From Onstottus_A sp036505875 (GTDB taxonomy: Bacteria; Acidobacteriota; Blastocatellia; UBA7656), in assembly GCA_036505875.1 (NCBI GenBank), contig DASXSR010000360.1, positions 1-64,000 on the forward strand: a DNA stretch of 64,000 nt. Reading direction: 5' to 3'. A program made the position numbers and the translations under genes. Below are positions 33,860 through 43,270 of the stretch, in pieces (the stretch's first letter is position 1; every line of letters begins with the position of its first letter). The notes beneath the pieces are model-generated. The model ran no database searches. It was given only the letters and a program-made list of their open reading frames with translations, and was not told where the DNA came from.

Positions 33860-34627
33860 ATGAAGCTAGTTCTGACGCTCACAATCGTTTTTGTGGTCAC
33901 CTTCCAATCGGCTCGAGCCGGTTGGCTTGCTCAGGAGGGTGGCTCCGAAAAAGGGCAGAAGAAAGACGACGTAGGGAGCCTGCTGGAGCGAATCAGGAGC
34001 AAGTCTCCCGCAGAACGCCGCGAAGCTATAGATCAGCTCGCCGACGCCGGCGATGCGCGAGCGGTCGAGCCTCTGATCGCTGCGTTGAGGGACGAGCAAC
34101 CCGACGTTCGAGCAACGGTGGTGAACGCGCTCGGACAACTTGGCGACAAGCGAGCGGTACAGCCGCTGATGTTGATACTCAACGACGAGGTTTCGTTCGT
34201 GCGCGCCGCCGCAGCGAGAGTTCTAGGGCAGTTGGGCGACGGGCGCGCTGCTGATCCACTGACCGCAAGCCTCAGAGACGGAAACTCGACGGTGCGCGGC
34301 GCCGCCGCATTGGGATTAGGTTCGCTGAAAGAAACTCGAGCGGTTCCGGGATTAATTGCAGCGCTTAAAGATGAGGCGCCCGATGTCAGGTCGGCCGTTG
34401 CGGCAGCGCTGGGTGATCTTCGGGACAAACGCGCGGTCACGCCGCTCATTCAGTCGTTAAAGGACGAATATCGAATGGTAAAGCTGGCGGCCGCGCTTGC
34501 GCTCGCGGACATTGGCGATAAGAGTGCGGTCCCCGCGCTGAACGAAGCGGTCGCGAGTGAGAAGGACGAAGAAGCGCGATCACAGATGAAAGAAGCCCTT
34601 CAGCGATTGATGGCATCTCCGGAATAG
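33860..34627 (+). CDS. Exported HEAT-repeat protein
   Basis: A 255-residue protein with a signal peptide (L-T-L-T-I-V-F-V-V-T-F-Q-S-A-R-A) and six to seven tandem PBS-lyase-type HEAT repeats of about 31 residues, with the pattern D-x-R-A-V-x-P-L-I-x-A-L-x-D-E. No catalytic residues are seen. Such proteins act as binding surfaces in the periplasm. It starts 20 bp after deoB and could be co-transcribed. Confidence 0.85.
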   Translation: MKLVLTLTIVFVVTFQSARAGWLAQEGGSEKGQKKDDVGSLLERIRSKSPAERREAIDQLADAGDARAVEPLIAALRDEQPDVRATVVNALGQLGDKRAVQPLMLILNDEVSFVRAAAARVLGQLGDGRAADPLTASLRDGNSTVRGAAALGLGSLKETRAVPGLIAALKDEAPDVRSAVAAALGDLRDKRAVTPLIQSLKDEYRMVKLAAALALADIGDKSAVPALNEAVASEKDEEARSQMKEALQRLMASPE

Positions 34628-34662
34628 AAGTCAGAGGTCAGAGGTCAGAAATCAGAGGACAG
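34628..34662. repeat. GTCAGAGG-type repeat, left of the four-helix-bundle gene
   Basis: Tandem CAGAGGTCAGAGGTCAGA units end two bases before the ATG at 34664. The inverted counterpart (CTGACCTCTGACTTCTGACC) lies at 35062-35085, overlapping the stop codon. The gene is thus framed by inverted repeats. Confidence 0.6.
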
Positions 34663-34663
34663 A

Positions 34664-35065
34664 ATGAAGATTAACTCGGCAAAGGATCTGGAGGTTTACA
34701 AGAAAGCGTATCGGTTGGCAATGGATATCTTTGAGATCAGCAAACGTTTTTCGCCCGAGGAGAGATTCGCTCTAACCGGCCAGGTGCGCCGATCTTCGCG
34801 CTCGGTGTGTCTGAACTTGCGTGAGGCTTGGGCGAAGCGGCGGTACGAAGCGCATTTTGTCAGCAAGCTAACCGATTGCGACGGAGAGAATAGTGAAACA
34901 GATTCCTCGTTGGATTTTGCCAGAGATTGCCGTTACATTACCGTCGAGGAGCACCGCGTCTTGTCGGTCCACTGTGCCGAGGTGGGTAAGATGCTGGGCG
35001 GCATGATCATGAACCCGAGCCACTTCCTAATCCAAATCGAAAGGCCAGCCATCCGACGCGCCTGA
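34664..35065 (+). CDS. Four-helix-bundle protein (S23/IVS-encoded type)
   Basis: A 133-residue protein of the family first found in 23S rRNA intervening sequences. It has the start A-K-D-L-E-V-Y-K-K-A-Y-R-L-A, then Q-V-R-R-S-S-R-S-V-C-L-N-L-R-E-A-W and F-V-S-K-L-T-D-C-D. Here it is a free gene, not inside an rRNA. Function is unknown, with an RNA- or protein-binding role assumed. The gene is framed by inverted CAGAGGTCAG-type repeats, which suggests it moved as a small cassette. Confidence 0.85.
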   Translation: MKINSAKDLEVYKKAYRLAMDIFEISKRFSPEERFALTGQVRRSSRSVCLNLREAWAKRRYEAHFVSKLTDCDGENSETDSSLDFARDCRYITVEEHRVLSVHCAEVGKMLGGMIMNPSHFLIQIERPAIRRA

Positions 35066-35085
35066 CCTCTGACTTCTGACCTCTG
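35062..35085. repeat. GTCAGAGG-type repeat, right copy (inverted)
   Basis: The inverted match of the left repeat at 34628-34662. It overlaps the TGA of the four-helix-bundle gene. Confidence 0.55.
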
Positions 35086-35091
35086 TTGTTT

Positions 35092-35298
35092 CTATTCCTC
35101 GTGCGTATTTCGTTTTCGTAGACTCTTTCTGGCGCGGCGCCTGGCGACCTGGGACTTCAGGCGACGGCGCTCTCCCGGCTTCAGATAAAAGGCGTGCTTC
35201 TTGGTGTCGGTGATGATCCCCTCGCGGGCTACTTGCCGTTTGAACCGGCGAATTGCGCTTTCGATGCTCTCGTTATCGTGAACCTTGACTTGTGCCAC
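35092..35298 (-). CDS. rpsU: 30S ribosomal protein S21
   Basis: A 68-residue basic protein with V-K-V-H-D-N-E-S-I-E-S-A-I-R-R-F-K-R and K-P-G-E-R-R-R-L-K, the S21 signature, ending in an Arg/Lys-rich tail. S21 joins the 30S subunit late and helps initiation. The start is GTG with GGAGG 5 bases upstream. It seems monocistronic with its own promoter at 35328-35357. Confidence 0.95.
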   Translation of the reverse strand: MAQVKVHDNESIESAIRRFKRQVAREGIITDTKKHAFYLKPGERRRLKSQVARRRARKSLRKRNTHEE

Positions 35299-35327
35299 TC
35301 AATCCTCCGTAGTTTTAACAAGCGAAA

Positions 35328-35357
35328 AGCTTACACAAGCGGGAGCCGGACTGTCAA
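35328..35357 (-). promoter_or_regulatory. Sigma-70 promoter for rpsU
   Basis: On the minus strand TTGACA (35357-35352) and TAAGCT (35333-35328) with an 18-bp spacer. The expected transcript start is about 25 bases before the GTG start codon. Confidence 0.55.
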
Positions 35358-35458
35358 TCTCAGGGGAGACTGACTTGCAAGCCATCAAAGCTGTATGTTA
35401 AAGATTCAGTGACTTATTAAAAACCAAATGTTCAACTGCTGCAATAAAAGGGGCGATC

Positions 35459-36070
35459 ATGAGAGGCAAGATAGCGATCTTCATCGATGGCAACAATCTA
35501 TTTCACGCCGCTAGGTCAGTTGGAGTCGAGATTGACTACGCAAAGTTTTTGAATTTTCTTCGCGACGATTCGCCACTTCTTCGAGCTTTCTTTTACACCG
35601 GGGTCGACGAAAAGGCTGAGCGCCAGCAGGGCTTCTTGCTCTGGATGCGAAGGAACGGCTACCGAGTGGTGGAGAAAGAATTGAAGACCTACGCCGACGG
35701 CACAAAAAAAGCCAATCTCGATGTCGAGATCGCCGTCGACATGCTTTCGCTGGCCGACAAGTACGACACCGCGGTGCTCGTCTCAGGCGATGAAGATTTC
35801 GCGTACGCCATAAACGCCGTGGCCTACAAAGGCGTGCGCGTCGAGCTTGCGGGGTTTCGGAGCAACACCAGCCCGCGGTTGATCGACGTCGCCGATCAGT
35901 TCATCGAGCTTGATTCTCATATCGAGGAAATCACCAAAGCCGAGAGTCGCTACAGCGCTCACAACCATCATTCCGGGAGTCATTCCATCTCACGGAACAG
36001 CGGCAGCTTTACCCGAGTGCAAGATGAAGGCGAGGCCGAAACGAGTCGAGAAGCCGCACTGGAACGATAG
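35459..36070 (+). CDS. NYN-domain (LabA/DUF88) putative ribonuclease
   Basis: A 203-residue protein. The PIN-like NYN fold covers residues 1-150, with acidic active-site residues in I-F-I-D-G-N-N-L (Asp10), K-A-N-L-D-V-E-I-A-V-D-M and V-S-G-D-E-D-F. The C-terminal 50 residues are His/Ser-rich and probably disordered. The family includes single-strand-specific ribonucleases. Its stop is 4 bp from the convergent pckA stop. Confidence 0.88.
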   Translation: MRGKIAIFIDGNNLFHAARSVGVEIDYAKFLNFLRDDSPLLRAFFYTGVDEKAERQQGFLLWMRRNGYRVVEKELKTYADGTKKANLDVEIAVDMLSLADKYDTAVLVSGDEDFAYAINAVAYKGVRVELAGFRSNTSPRLIDVADQFIELDSHIEEITKAESRYSAHNHHSGSHSISRNSGSFTRVQDEGEAETSREAALER

Positions 36071-36074
36071 CACT

Positions 36075-37640
36075 CTAGCTCACAGCTTGCGAGATCTCGG
36101 GGTTGAGACCTTCCCACTTCGCCATGTACTCGCGACGCTCTCTCTTGAGGCGATCGACGATTTGGTTGTATTCGTCTGCCCTGCCTTGACGCTCGTAGAG
36201 TTTGCGCGGCTGAAGGATGTCGTCGTCCTCCCGATTCACACCGGGAATTTGCGCAGCGACCAGGTAGCCGAAGTCGTCATCGGGCTCCCAGTTAATCGTT
36301 CCTTCGGCAATTCCCTTGACGATCGCCGACGAATGCTGAATGCGAACCTTCTTTGACCGCTCATCTTCATCCGTTCCGCCAACACGGCCCGTGTTCATCA
36401 AGTAAACTTCCATCGGCGACGACTCAAGCAGCTCCCAGAATCGATTGCCTTGCTGCGCGTGCTTGAGCGGGAAGAACGGATTGGTGCCGGGAACGCGAAG
36501 GAACTTTCCGGCCTCGGCAGCGCCGCCCGCCGACGTGCCTCGCGTCTCGCCGAGCATGAAGTAGGCGGCTGCTTGATGACGGTTGAGCTTAGCCACGCCG
36601 GGGATGATGTTGTCGTTGCGATTTAGAATCAACAAAAAGTCAGCAGATTTGATTTCGCGCGCGTCCATTGCGCCGGCGATGTCCTGCATGCGCACCACGG
36701 CGCGGCCATTCTGTGTGTAGCTGGAGTCGTAAAAGTCCAACTGGCCGTTCTCGTTCTGCGAAACATTCTCCAGATAAGCATGCGTGGTCGTGCATGCGTG
36801 ATAGATGGTCGGCTCATCTTTCTCGTTCAACCCGAACGTCTTGGCAAAGCAGCCGTTCTCTGTCGCGTAAATCTTTCCGCCAGGCATCAAGGCCACAAAA
36901 TCATCCTGTACGGGCGACGAGTTGTTTTGCTTGGTAAAGGTCGTCGTAGTCTTTCCGGTCCCTGACAGCCCAATGATCAGCGCCACTCGTTTGCGATCGT
37001 CGACCGGTATCACCTTGCAGCCCGCGTGAAGCGCAAGCCCGCCGCGCTCGTATACTATCTGATTCCACATTCGCAGGCCGCCCTTCTTTGACTCACCGAA
37101 GTAATCGCTGTTCAAGACGCGAGTTATTCCGTTGTCCAGATCGACCGCGATAAGCCGATCCGCCGGATAGCCTTTCGCCTCTAGATTCGGCGTGTAGATG
37201 ATGGTCAGACGCGGCTCGAAACCTCGAAGCTCGCTCTCAGTCGCAGGATAGTAGAGGTGTTTTTGCATCCCCGCAACATTTGCGTTCGAACGTTCGATGA
37301 TCAGCCGCGCCGGCACCCGAAAGGTTGGGTCGTTGCCGATAAAACCATCCACCAGCACCATCTCACATCCGCGAATATACTCATTCTGAATCTGGGCAAC
37401 ACGTTGATACTCTTCGCGAGTGATTGTCTGAGAGTCGTGTCGGTCGGGAGCGTCGGTCACGACATAAGTGGAAAGCTTCGATCGCGCATCCACGCGAGTC
37501 TGAGTGTTGGTGTTGTCGTAGCGTGTGATGCGAGTATTAGGCATTTCCTCCGTGAGTCGCCGTAACTCTGCAGCCGAGGGATTCCAGATGATCTCCTTGG
37601 GATCGACCGGCACCATCGCTCTGGCTGATGGTTTACTCAT
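36075..37640 (-). CDS. pckA: Phosphoenolpyruvate carboxykinase (ATP)
   Basis: A 521-residue ATP-type enzyme. The kinase-1a loop is G-L-S-G-T-G-K-T-T-T, followed by D-D-F-V-A-L and N-G-C-F-A-K. F-L-L-I-L-N-R-N-D and Y-L-M-N-T-G-R-V-G-G are also typical. It converts oxaloacetate and ATP to PEP and CO2 at the start of gluconeogenesis. A GGAGG site lies 5 bases before the ATG. Confidence 0.95.
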   Translation of the reverse strand: MSKPSARAMVPVDPKEIIWNPSAAELRRLTEEMPNTRITRYDNTNTQTRVDARSKLSTYVVTDAPDRHDSQTITREEYQRVAQIQNEYIRGCEMVLVDGFIGNDPTFRVPARLIIERSNANVAGMQKHLYYPATESELRGFEPRLTIIYTPNLEAKGYPADRLIAVDLDNGITRVLNSDYFGESKKGGLRMWNQIVYERGGLALHAGCKVIPVDDRKRVALIIGLSGTGKTTTTFTKQNNSSPVQDDFVALMPGGKIYATENGCFAKTFGLNEKDEPTIYHACTTTHAYLENVSQNENGQLDFYDSSYTQNGRAVVRMQDIAGAMDAREIKSADFLLILNRNDNIIPGVAKLNRHQAAAYFMLGETRGTSAGGAAEAGKFLRVPGTNPFFPLKHAQQGNRFWELLESSPMEVYLMNTGRVGGTDEDERSKKVRIQHSSAIVKGIAEGTINWEPDDDFGYLVAAQIPGVNREDDDILQPRKLYERQGRADEYNQIVDRLKRERREYMAKWEGLNPEISQAVS

Positions 37641-37839
37641 GAGTCCTCCATTGATTAATTGGGCAATCAGTAACTCGCATGATAACTAGTCGAATCAGCA
37701 GGAGCAAACGATCTTATTAGCGGCTTTGCGAAACTTGGCTTCTTTGCGCGAAGTGCTTCTACAAATCGATGACAGTTTCGCGCCAAGACGCAAAAAAATC
37801 CGCGAAGTCGCAAAGGTAGCACAACTTGCACATCAATTA

Positions 37840-38847
37840 TCAATTATATCGAAGCCGGTCGCGTTCTGCGCGAGCGGTCTCGACGAAGGCCGCCGCAGCC
37901 GGATCCGACGGCGCCAATTCATCCAAGTCGGTTGCCCGAAACTTGAAACTCACGCGGCCGTCCTTATCGATGTACAAACGCAGATCGCCCTCCTGGGTGT
38001 TGCCGGGCGCCGCGGTTATCACCAGCGTATTTGCAACTTGTCGCGTTTTGTAAAAGCCCGCGGCGTCGGCCGCAATAACGACGTCAGCCTCGAGGTTCTG
38101 AGCGGCAAGTTTGAGCGCAGGCTCCAAATCGCAGTGTGCAACAACGATTAATACGTCACACTCCTTGCGCGCTTTCAAAATGGCCGGCGTGGCAGCTTGA
38201 AACATATCACTGACCGTCGCGTCTCTCACGCCGTCTCCGGGAGCACTAGACTCGGCCAACCCAACAAATCCAATCTTGATTCTTCCCTTGCCGCCGTGGA
38301 TTCGAGAACCGGCAACCTCTTTGACTGAGTACGTGGGAGGCCTCGTCTCATCCTGACTGAACACGGCGTTCGCCGAGATCAGGTTCTTAATCATCGGAAG
38401 TTTTGCAACTCGCTCTTCAAAGCCTTCCTTTCTTAGAAGCTTTCGCGCATAGAACAAGTCGTCGCGGCTCAAGTTGATGACGTCGACGGGCCATCGGCTA
38501 TAAGCCTTGGCGACCTGTTCGTTCTGCAACTGAACCAACGGATATTCGGCGTTCCCATAGAAAAAGAACCCGCCTTCCAACAGAATAACCGGCGTTTCTT
38601 TGAACTTCTTTTTGAACGCCTCAACATAACCGACGCGACGCGCCAGTCCCCCGCGGGGGTAATTTCAGTCACAGGTGTCGAGGTTCCCGCGCATGTTCGC
38701 GCCGAACAAGATCGCGAGCGCCGCCCCGTCGTCTGCGCCAAGCCGTTCGTCCAAGCTCAATTTGTTGTGTTCTTGTGGCGTTTGATTCATCGCGTGAATC
38801 GTCAAACACGCGACTACCAACAAGGCCCAGAATGCTTTTCGAGGCAA
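37840..38847 (-). CDS. 5'-nucleotidase/UshA-like exported protein with in-frame TGA (candidate selenoprotein or pseudogene)
   Basis: The frame runs through 335 codons with one interruption, TGA at 38667-38665 (codon 61). Before it are a signal-like segment (F-W-A-L-L-V-V-A-C-L-T-I-H-A) and I-L-F-G-A-N-M-R-G-N-L-D-T-C-D. After it come N-Y-P-R-G-G-L-A-R-R-V-G-Y-V-E, L-E-G-G-F-F-F-Y-G-N and V-N-L-S-R-D-D, as in SoxB/UshA-like metallophosphatases. From memory, relatives have C-x-C before the G-G-L-A-R-R, so TGA would replace the second Cys. A possible bacterial SECIS hairpin (6-bp stem with two G-U pairs, 5-base loop CGUCG) starts 18 bases after the TGA. The alternatives are a single nonsense mutation or a sequencing error. 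No sel genes are in the window. Confidence 0.6.
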
Positions 38848-39040
38848 AACTAATGCTCCTCCGCGTAATTGGAATCCCGATTATCTTGACAGAGTTTTGG
38901 CGCGGTTGCCAACCTCGATCGCCCGCGCTGTTGCAAGTGCCTACCGAATGCGATAAACTGCCGGAAATCTTGGGTAACAGTGGATCAATCAACAAGCAAG
39001 ATCGTCAGGCGTAACTTATTCTCTGAAAGGAAGGGATGTT

Positions 39041-40588
39041 ATGTGGATTCGAAAAGGACTCAGGGATTTGAAAAAGGGAGTTGACTCGCCCATGCCCACG
39101 CAGGTCGTGTCTAACGAGGAGTTCATTCCGCGACCGCAGACTCACCGTCAAAAACAGGTCGAGCAGTTGATCGGCGAGATGGGCGACGAACGAGCCAAGA
39201 AACTCGGCATGAGCAGACGAGCGTTTATGGCGAGCTCGATGGGCCTGGCGACCTGCTTTCTCGCCTCCAACAAGGTCTACGGCAAGTACTGGGACGTCGA
39301 CGAAGCTGAAACCTGGGAGGCTGCCGCGTATGATGAGAGGTGGCCCAAGGGCGAGTACTTCATCATCGACGTACAGGCCCACTTCACCAACGGCTTCGCG
39401 ATTCCCGGCTTCCGCGACGCCGAGTTCGTTAAGAACATGGGCTTTCAGCTCAAAACAGACCCGGAAGCTTATAGCTTCAAGAACTTCGTCAAGGAGATGT
39501 TCTTCGACAGCGAGACTTCGATGGTCGTGATCTCAGGCGTTCCTGGTCGAGAGGTCTTGCGCGACAAGGAGGGCAAAGTGGCTGAAGGCATGGCGCGCAC
39601 ACCGGGAGTCTCCGGGCGCGTTCTGCCAAGCTGGGTTATGGCTGAAGCCCGCAAACAAATCAACGAGATCGCAGGTTCGCAGCGCTCTTTGAATCAGGGT
39701 AACCTCGCGCCCAATCATTATTGGGACAAAGTCAAGAACCAAATTGACAAAGCGGCTTGCCTCGAGCAGATGGAGCGCGAGCTAAAAGTCTACGGAATCA
39801 ATTCCTGGAAATGGTATTGCCACACTGATCCCGGGCAGTCGGGTAACGGTTTTCAGCTCGATGACGACAACGCGCAGTGGTTCATCGAAGAAACACGAAA
39901 GCGCGGTCTCAAATTGATCAGCGTGCACAAAGGCTATTCATACCAGTCGCGCACGCTTGGTCATCTGGCCAATCCTAAAGATGTCGAGAAAGCGGCGCTT
40001 CGCAATCCCGATTTCAACTTCGTAGTTTATCACTCGGCGCTCAAGCACGGTCTGAATGAACCTGGGGGAACGGCGACCAAGGATACCTGGCTCGACAAGG
40101 ACCACAACAACTACGATCCGACGACCGGCGACTTCGAGTGGCACCGAGTGCTGATGGACATCAAGAAGCGCAACCCGCAAATGAACAATGTCTACTGCGA
40201 GATCGGAAGCTTCTTCAACACGCTTGCCATAATGCACCCCGAATTGTGCATGCACGGCATGGGGAAGAACATCAAGTATTACGGATCGGACCATGTAATT
40301 TGGGGCACCGACTGTCTGTGGTGGGGCTCGCCGCAATGGGGCATTGACGCTTTGAAGCGCTTCCAGATCTCAGATGAATTCTGCGAGAAGTTCGGCTACA
40401 AGAAAATCACCAAGGAAGACAAGGCGAAGATCTTCGGCTTGAACGCGGCACGGCTGTATAAGGTCGACGTTAAAGCGAAACGCAACGCGCTGCCTGCTGA
40501 TGCGCTGTCGAGGCTGAAGATGGCTTACGTCGATGACGGCGGCCAACGGAGCAACGCAGCTTACGGTTGGGTTCGCGCGGGCGACTAA
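39041..40588 (+). CDS. Tat-exported amidohydrolase-family protein
   Basis: A 515-residue protein. A twin-Arg signal S-R-R-A-F-M-A-S-S-M-G-L-A-T-C-F-L-A lies unusually deep, at about residues 58-75, behind a charged leader. The TIM-barrel of the amidohydrolase-2 group starts with I-I-D-V-Q-A-H-F and later has V-Y-H-S-A-L-K-H-G and W-G-T-D-C-L-W-W-G. It probably hydrolyses or decarboxylates an aromatic or cyclic substrate in the periplasm. The ATG is supported by AAGGAAGGG. An ATG at 39092 would shorten the leader. Confidence 0.78.
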   Translation: MWIRKGLRDLKKGVDSPMPTQVVSNEEFIPRPQTHRQKQVEQLIGEMGDERAKKLGMSRRAFMASSMGLATCFLASNKVYGKYWDVDEAETWEAAAYDERWPKGEYFIIDVQAHFTNGFAIPGFRDAEFVKNMGFQLKTDPEAYSFKNFVKEMFFDSETSMVVISGVPGREVLRDKEGKVAEGMARTPGVSGRVLPSWVMAEARKQINEIAGSQRSLNQGNLAPNHYWDKVKNQIDKAACLEQMERELKVYGINSWKWYCHTDPGQSGNGFQLDDDNAQWFIEETRKRGLKLISVHKGYSYQSRTLGHLANPKDVEKAALRNPDFNFVVYHSALKHGLNEPGGTATKDTWLDKDHNNYDPTTGDFEWHRVLMDIKKRNPQMNNVYCEIGSFFNTLAIMHPELCMHGMGKNIKYYGSDHVIWGTDCLWWGSPQWGIDALKRFQISDEFCEKFGYKKITKEDKAKIFGLNAARLYKVDVKAKRNALPADALSRLKMAYVDDGGQRSNAAYGWVRAGD

Positions 40589-40616
40589 CGAGGCATCGGG
40601 GAAGAAATAGAGAGCT

Positions 40617-41558
40617 ATGCGGATTGGCGTGTTCATTGGTCAGGAACAACTGCCGTTGTCGCAACCCGGCGAGGGCGCGCGCAAGCGTTCTCGCCTCGAT
40701 GCACTCGCGCAGGAGGCCCAATCGCTCGAAGCGCGCGGCTTTCCCTCCGCCTGGCTGGCTCACATCTTCGAGCTCGATGCCATTGGCGCTCTTACGGTCA
40801 CAGGTCGAGAAACGCAGCGTATAGAGTTAGGCACTGCGGTTGTACCAACCTTCCCGCGTCACCCTTACGTCATGGCCCAGCAGGCGCTGACAGCGCAAAT
40901 AGCCTCGGGAGGTCGGTTTACGCTCGGAATCGGTTTGTCGCACGCGTTGGTCATCGAGAGCATGCTTGGACTCTCCTATGACAAACCGGCCCGGCACATG
41001 AGGGAGTATCTCTCCGTACTCGCGCCTCTCCTGGAGGGAAGGGCTGCGTCGTTTCAAGGCGAACTCTATCGCGTCAACGCGGAGTTGCGGCTTCCCGAAG
41101 CAGAGCGAGTTCCTCTCCTTTTGGCGGCGATGGGACCGGTGATGCTCCGGCTGGCGGGGAGCCTCGCGGATGGGACCATCACCTGGATGACAGGTCCGCG
41201 GACGCTTGAAACCCACATTGGGCCGCGCATTCGCGCGGCAGCTCAAGAGGCCGGTCGGCGTGAGCCGCGAGTGGTGGCGGGGTTTCCAATTGCCATCACA
41301 AACGAGCCCGACCGAGCGCGTAAAGTGGCGGGAGAACTGTTCGCGCTCTACGGCTCACTGCCGGCATACCGCGCGATGCTTGATCGTGAGGGGTTGTCAG
41401 GTCCGGCAGACATTGCGCTGGTAGGGGACGCAAAGACTGTTGAGGCCGAACTGAAGCGACTCGCGGAGATCGGTGTCACAGATCTGCTCGCCGCGCCTTA
41501 TGAGGCTGATGAAGGCGCGAGGCAGCGGACTATTGATTTCCTTGAAGGCCAGCTCTAA
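40617..41558 (+). CDS. Luciferase-like (LLM-class) F420-dependent oxidoreductase
   Basis: A 313-residue TIM barrel of the bacterial luciferase type: R-I-G-V-F-I-G-Q, A-W-L-A-H-I-F-E-L-D-A, E-L-G-T-A-V-V-P-T-F-P-R-H-P and G-R-F-T-L-G-I-G-L-S-H. The H-P and G-I-G patterns match F420-dependent members rather than FMN monooxygenases. The substrate is unknown. Codon 1 is 29 bp after the amidohydrolase stop, so the two may be an operon. Confidence 0.85.
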   Translation: MRIGVFIGQEQLPLSQPGEGARKRSRLDALAQEAQSLEARGFPSAWLAHIFELDAIGALTVTGRETQRIELGTAVVPTFPRHPYVMAQQALTAQIASGGRFTLGIGLSHALVIESMLGLSYDKPARHMREYLSVLAPLLEGRAASFQGELYRVNAELRLPEAERVPLLLAAMGPVMLRLAGSLADGTITWMTGPRTLETHIGPRIRAAAQEAGRREPRVVAGFPIAITNEPDRARKVAGELFALYGSLPAYRAMLDREGLSGPADIALVGDAKTVEAELKRLAEIGVTDLLAAPYEADEGARQRTIDFLEGQL

Positions 41559-41590
41559 CGGGTTTTTCCACTGATCTTCACAAAAAGTCC

Positions 41591-42568
<978 letters not shown>

Positions 42569-42579
42569 CTCACCTAAAC

Positions 42580-42876
42580 ATGCAGCAACCTGTCTGGAAT
42601 TTCGAACAAGAACCGTCCCGCGAGCCGATGGACGAAACCAGCGTCAACCTGCGCGCTTACTTCGATCGAATGCCGGACGAAAAAATGACCCAATACTCCC
42701 CGGCATGGAGCAACGATCAAGTGATCGAGTGGGATGGAAACTTCACCGACGAGAGAAACCTGCTGTTGTTGTGCTGCGAACGGGACGTCGAGATTGACGA
42801 GTATCGCAAAGTAATCGAGGAATGTATCCGCTATCGCGATCGCGTTCGGGCTTCAATTCGCGTGAACCGAGCTTAG
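42580..42876 (+). CDS. Small protein of unknown function
   Basis: A 98-residue acidic protein with no motif that I recognise. It has no signal or membrane segment. It starts 11 bp after the VOC gene and so probably shares its transcript. The frame ends cleanly and codon use looks like the neighbours. Confidence 0.5.
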   Translation: MQQPVWNFEQEPSREPMDETSVNLRAYFDRMPDEKMTQYSPAWSNDQVIEWDGNFTDERNLLLLCCERDVEIDEYRKVIEECIRYRDRVRASIRVNRA

Positions 42877-42979
42877 AGTTGGCGCCTTTTCGGGCCTTTT
42901 GCGTTCTTTACGCGAGGCGGCATCTTTGACCTATCCGCGCAGAGCACGCAAAGAAGCGCAAATACGCCCAAGTCATTTC

Positions 42980-43270
42980 ATGCAAACGCGAAGGGTAACG
43001 ATTTCCAATCGCCTTGGCCTTCACGCTCGCGCGGCGGCGAGACTGGTCCGACGAGCTTCGCACTTCACAAGCAAGGTCGAGCTTCGACGCGAAGACACCG
43101 GCGAGGTTGCCGACGGCAAGTCGATCCTGAGCGTGCTGCTGCTTGCCGCCTCGCAAGGGACCTGCCTTATAATCAACACCGAAGGCGACGACGAAGAGCG
43201 TGCGGCAAACGCGCTCGTGGAATTAGTCGAACAGAAGTTCGGAGAGGAACTGTCGGATGGCGTCTTCTAG
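42980..43270 (+). CDS. ptsH: Phosphocarrier protein HPr
   Basis: A 96-residue HPr. The phosphorylated His15 is in R-L-G-L-H-A-R-A-A, and a Ser (residue 48, in G-K-S-I-L) lies at the place of the regulatory Ser46. It receives phosphate from EI. The ATG at 42980 is chosen; the in-frame extension from 42899 is derived from a repeat. The last 14 bases overlap ptsI in another frame. Confidence 0.93.
   Translation: MQTRRVTISNRLGLHARAAARLVRRASHFTSKVELRREDTGEVADGKSILSVLLLAASQGTCLIINTEGDDEERAANALVELVEQKFGEELSDGVF

Noticed and set aside
37700..37839. Possible small gene between pckA and the nucleotidase-like gene
   Set aside because: No frame with a start and ribosome site; it contains a dispersed repeat (GCCAAGACGCAAAA).
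42899..42979. N-terminal extension of HPr
   Set aside because: HPr normally starts at the ATG near R-R-V-T-I; the upstream DNA resembles a dispersed GCAAAGAAGCGCAAA-type repeat.
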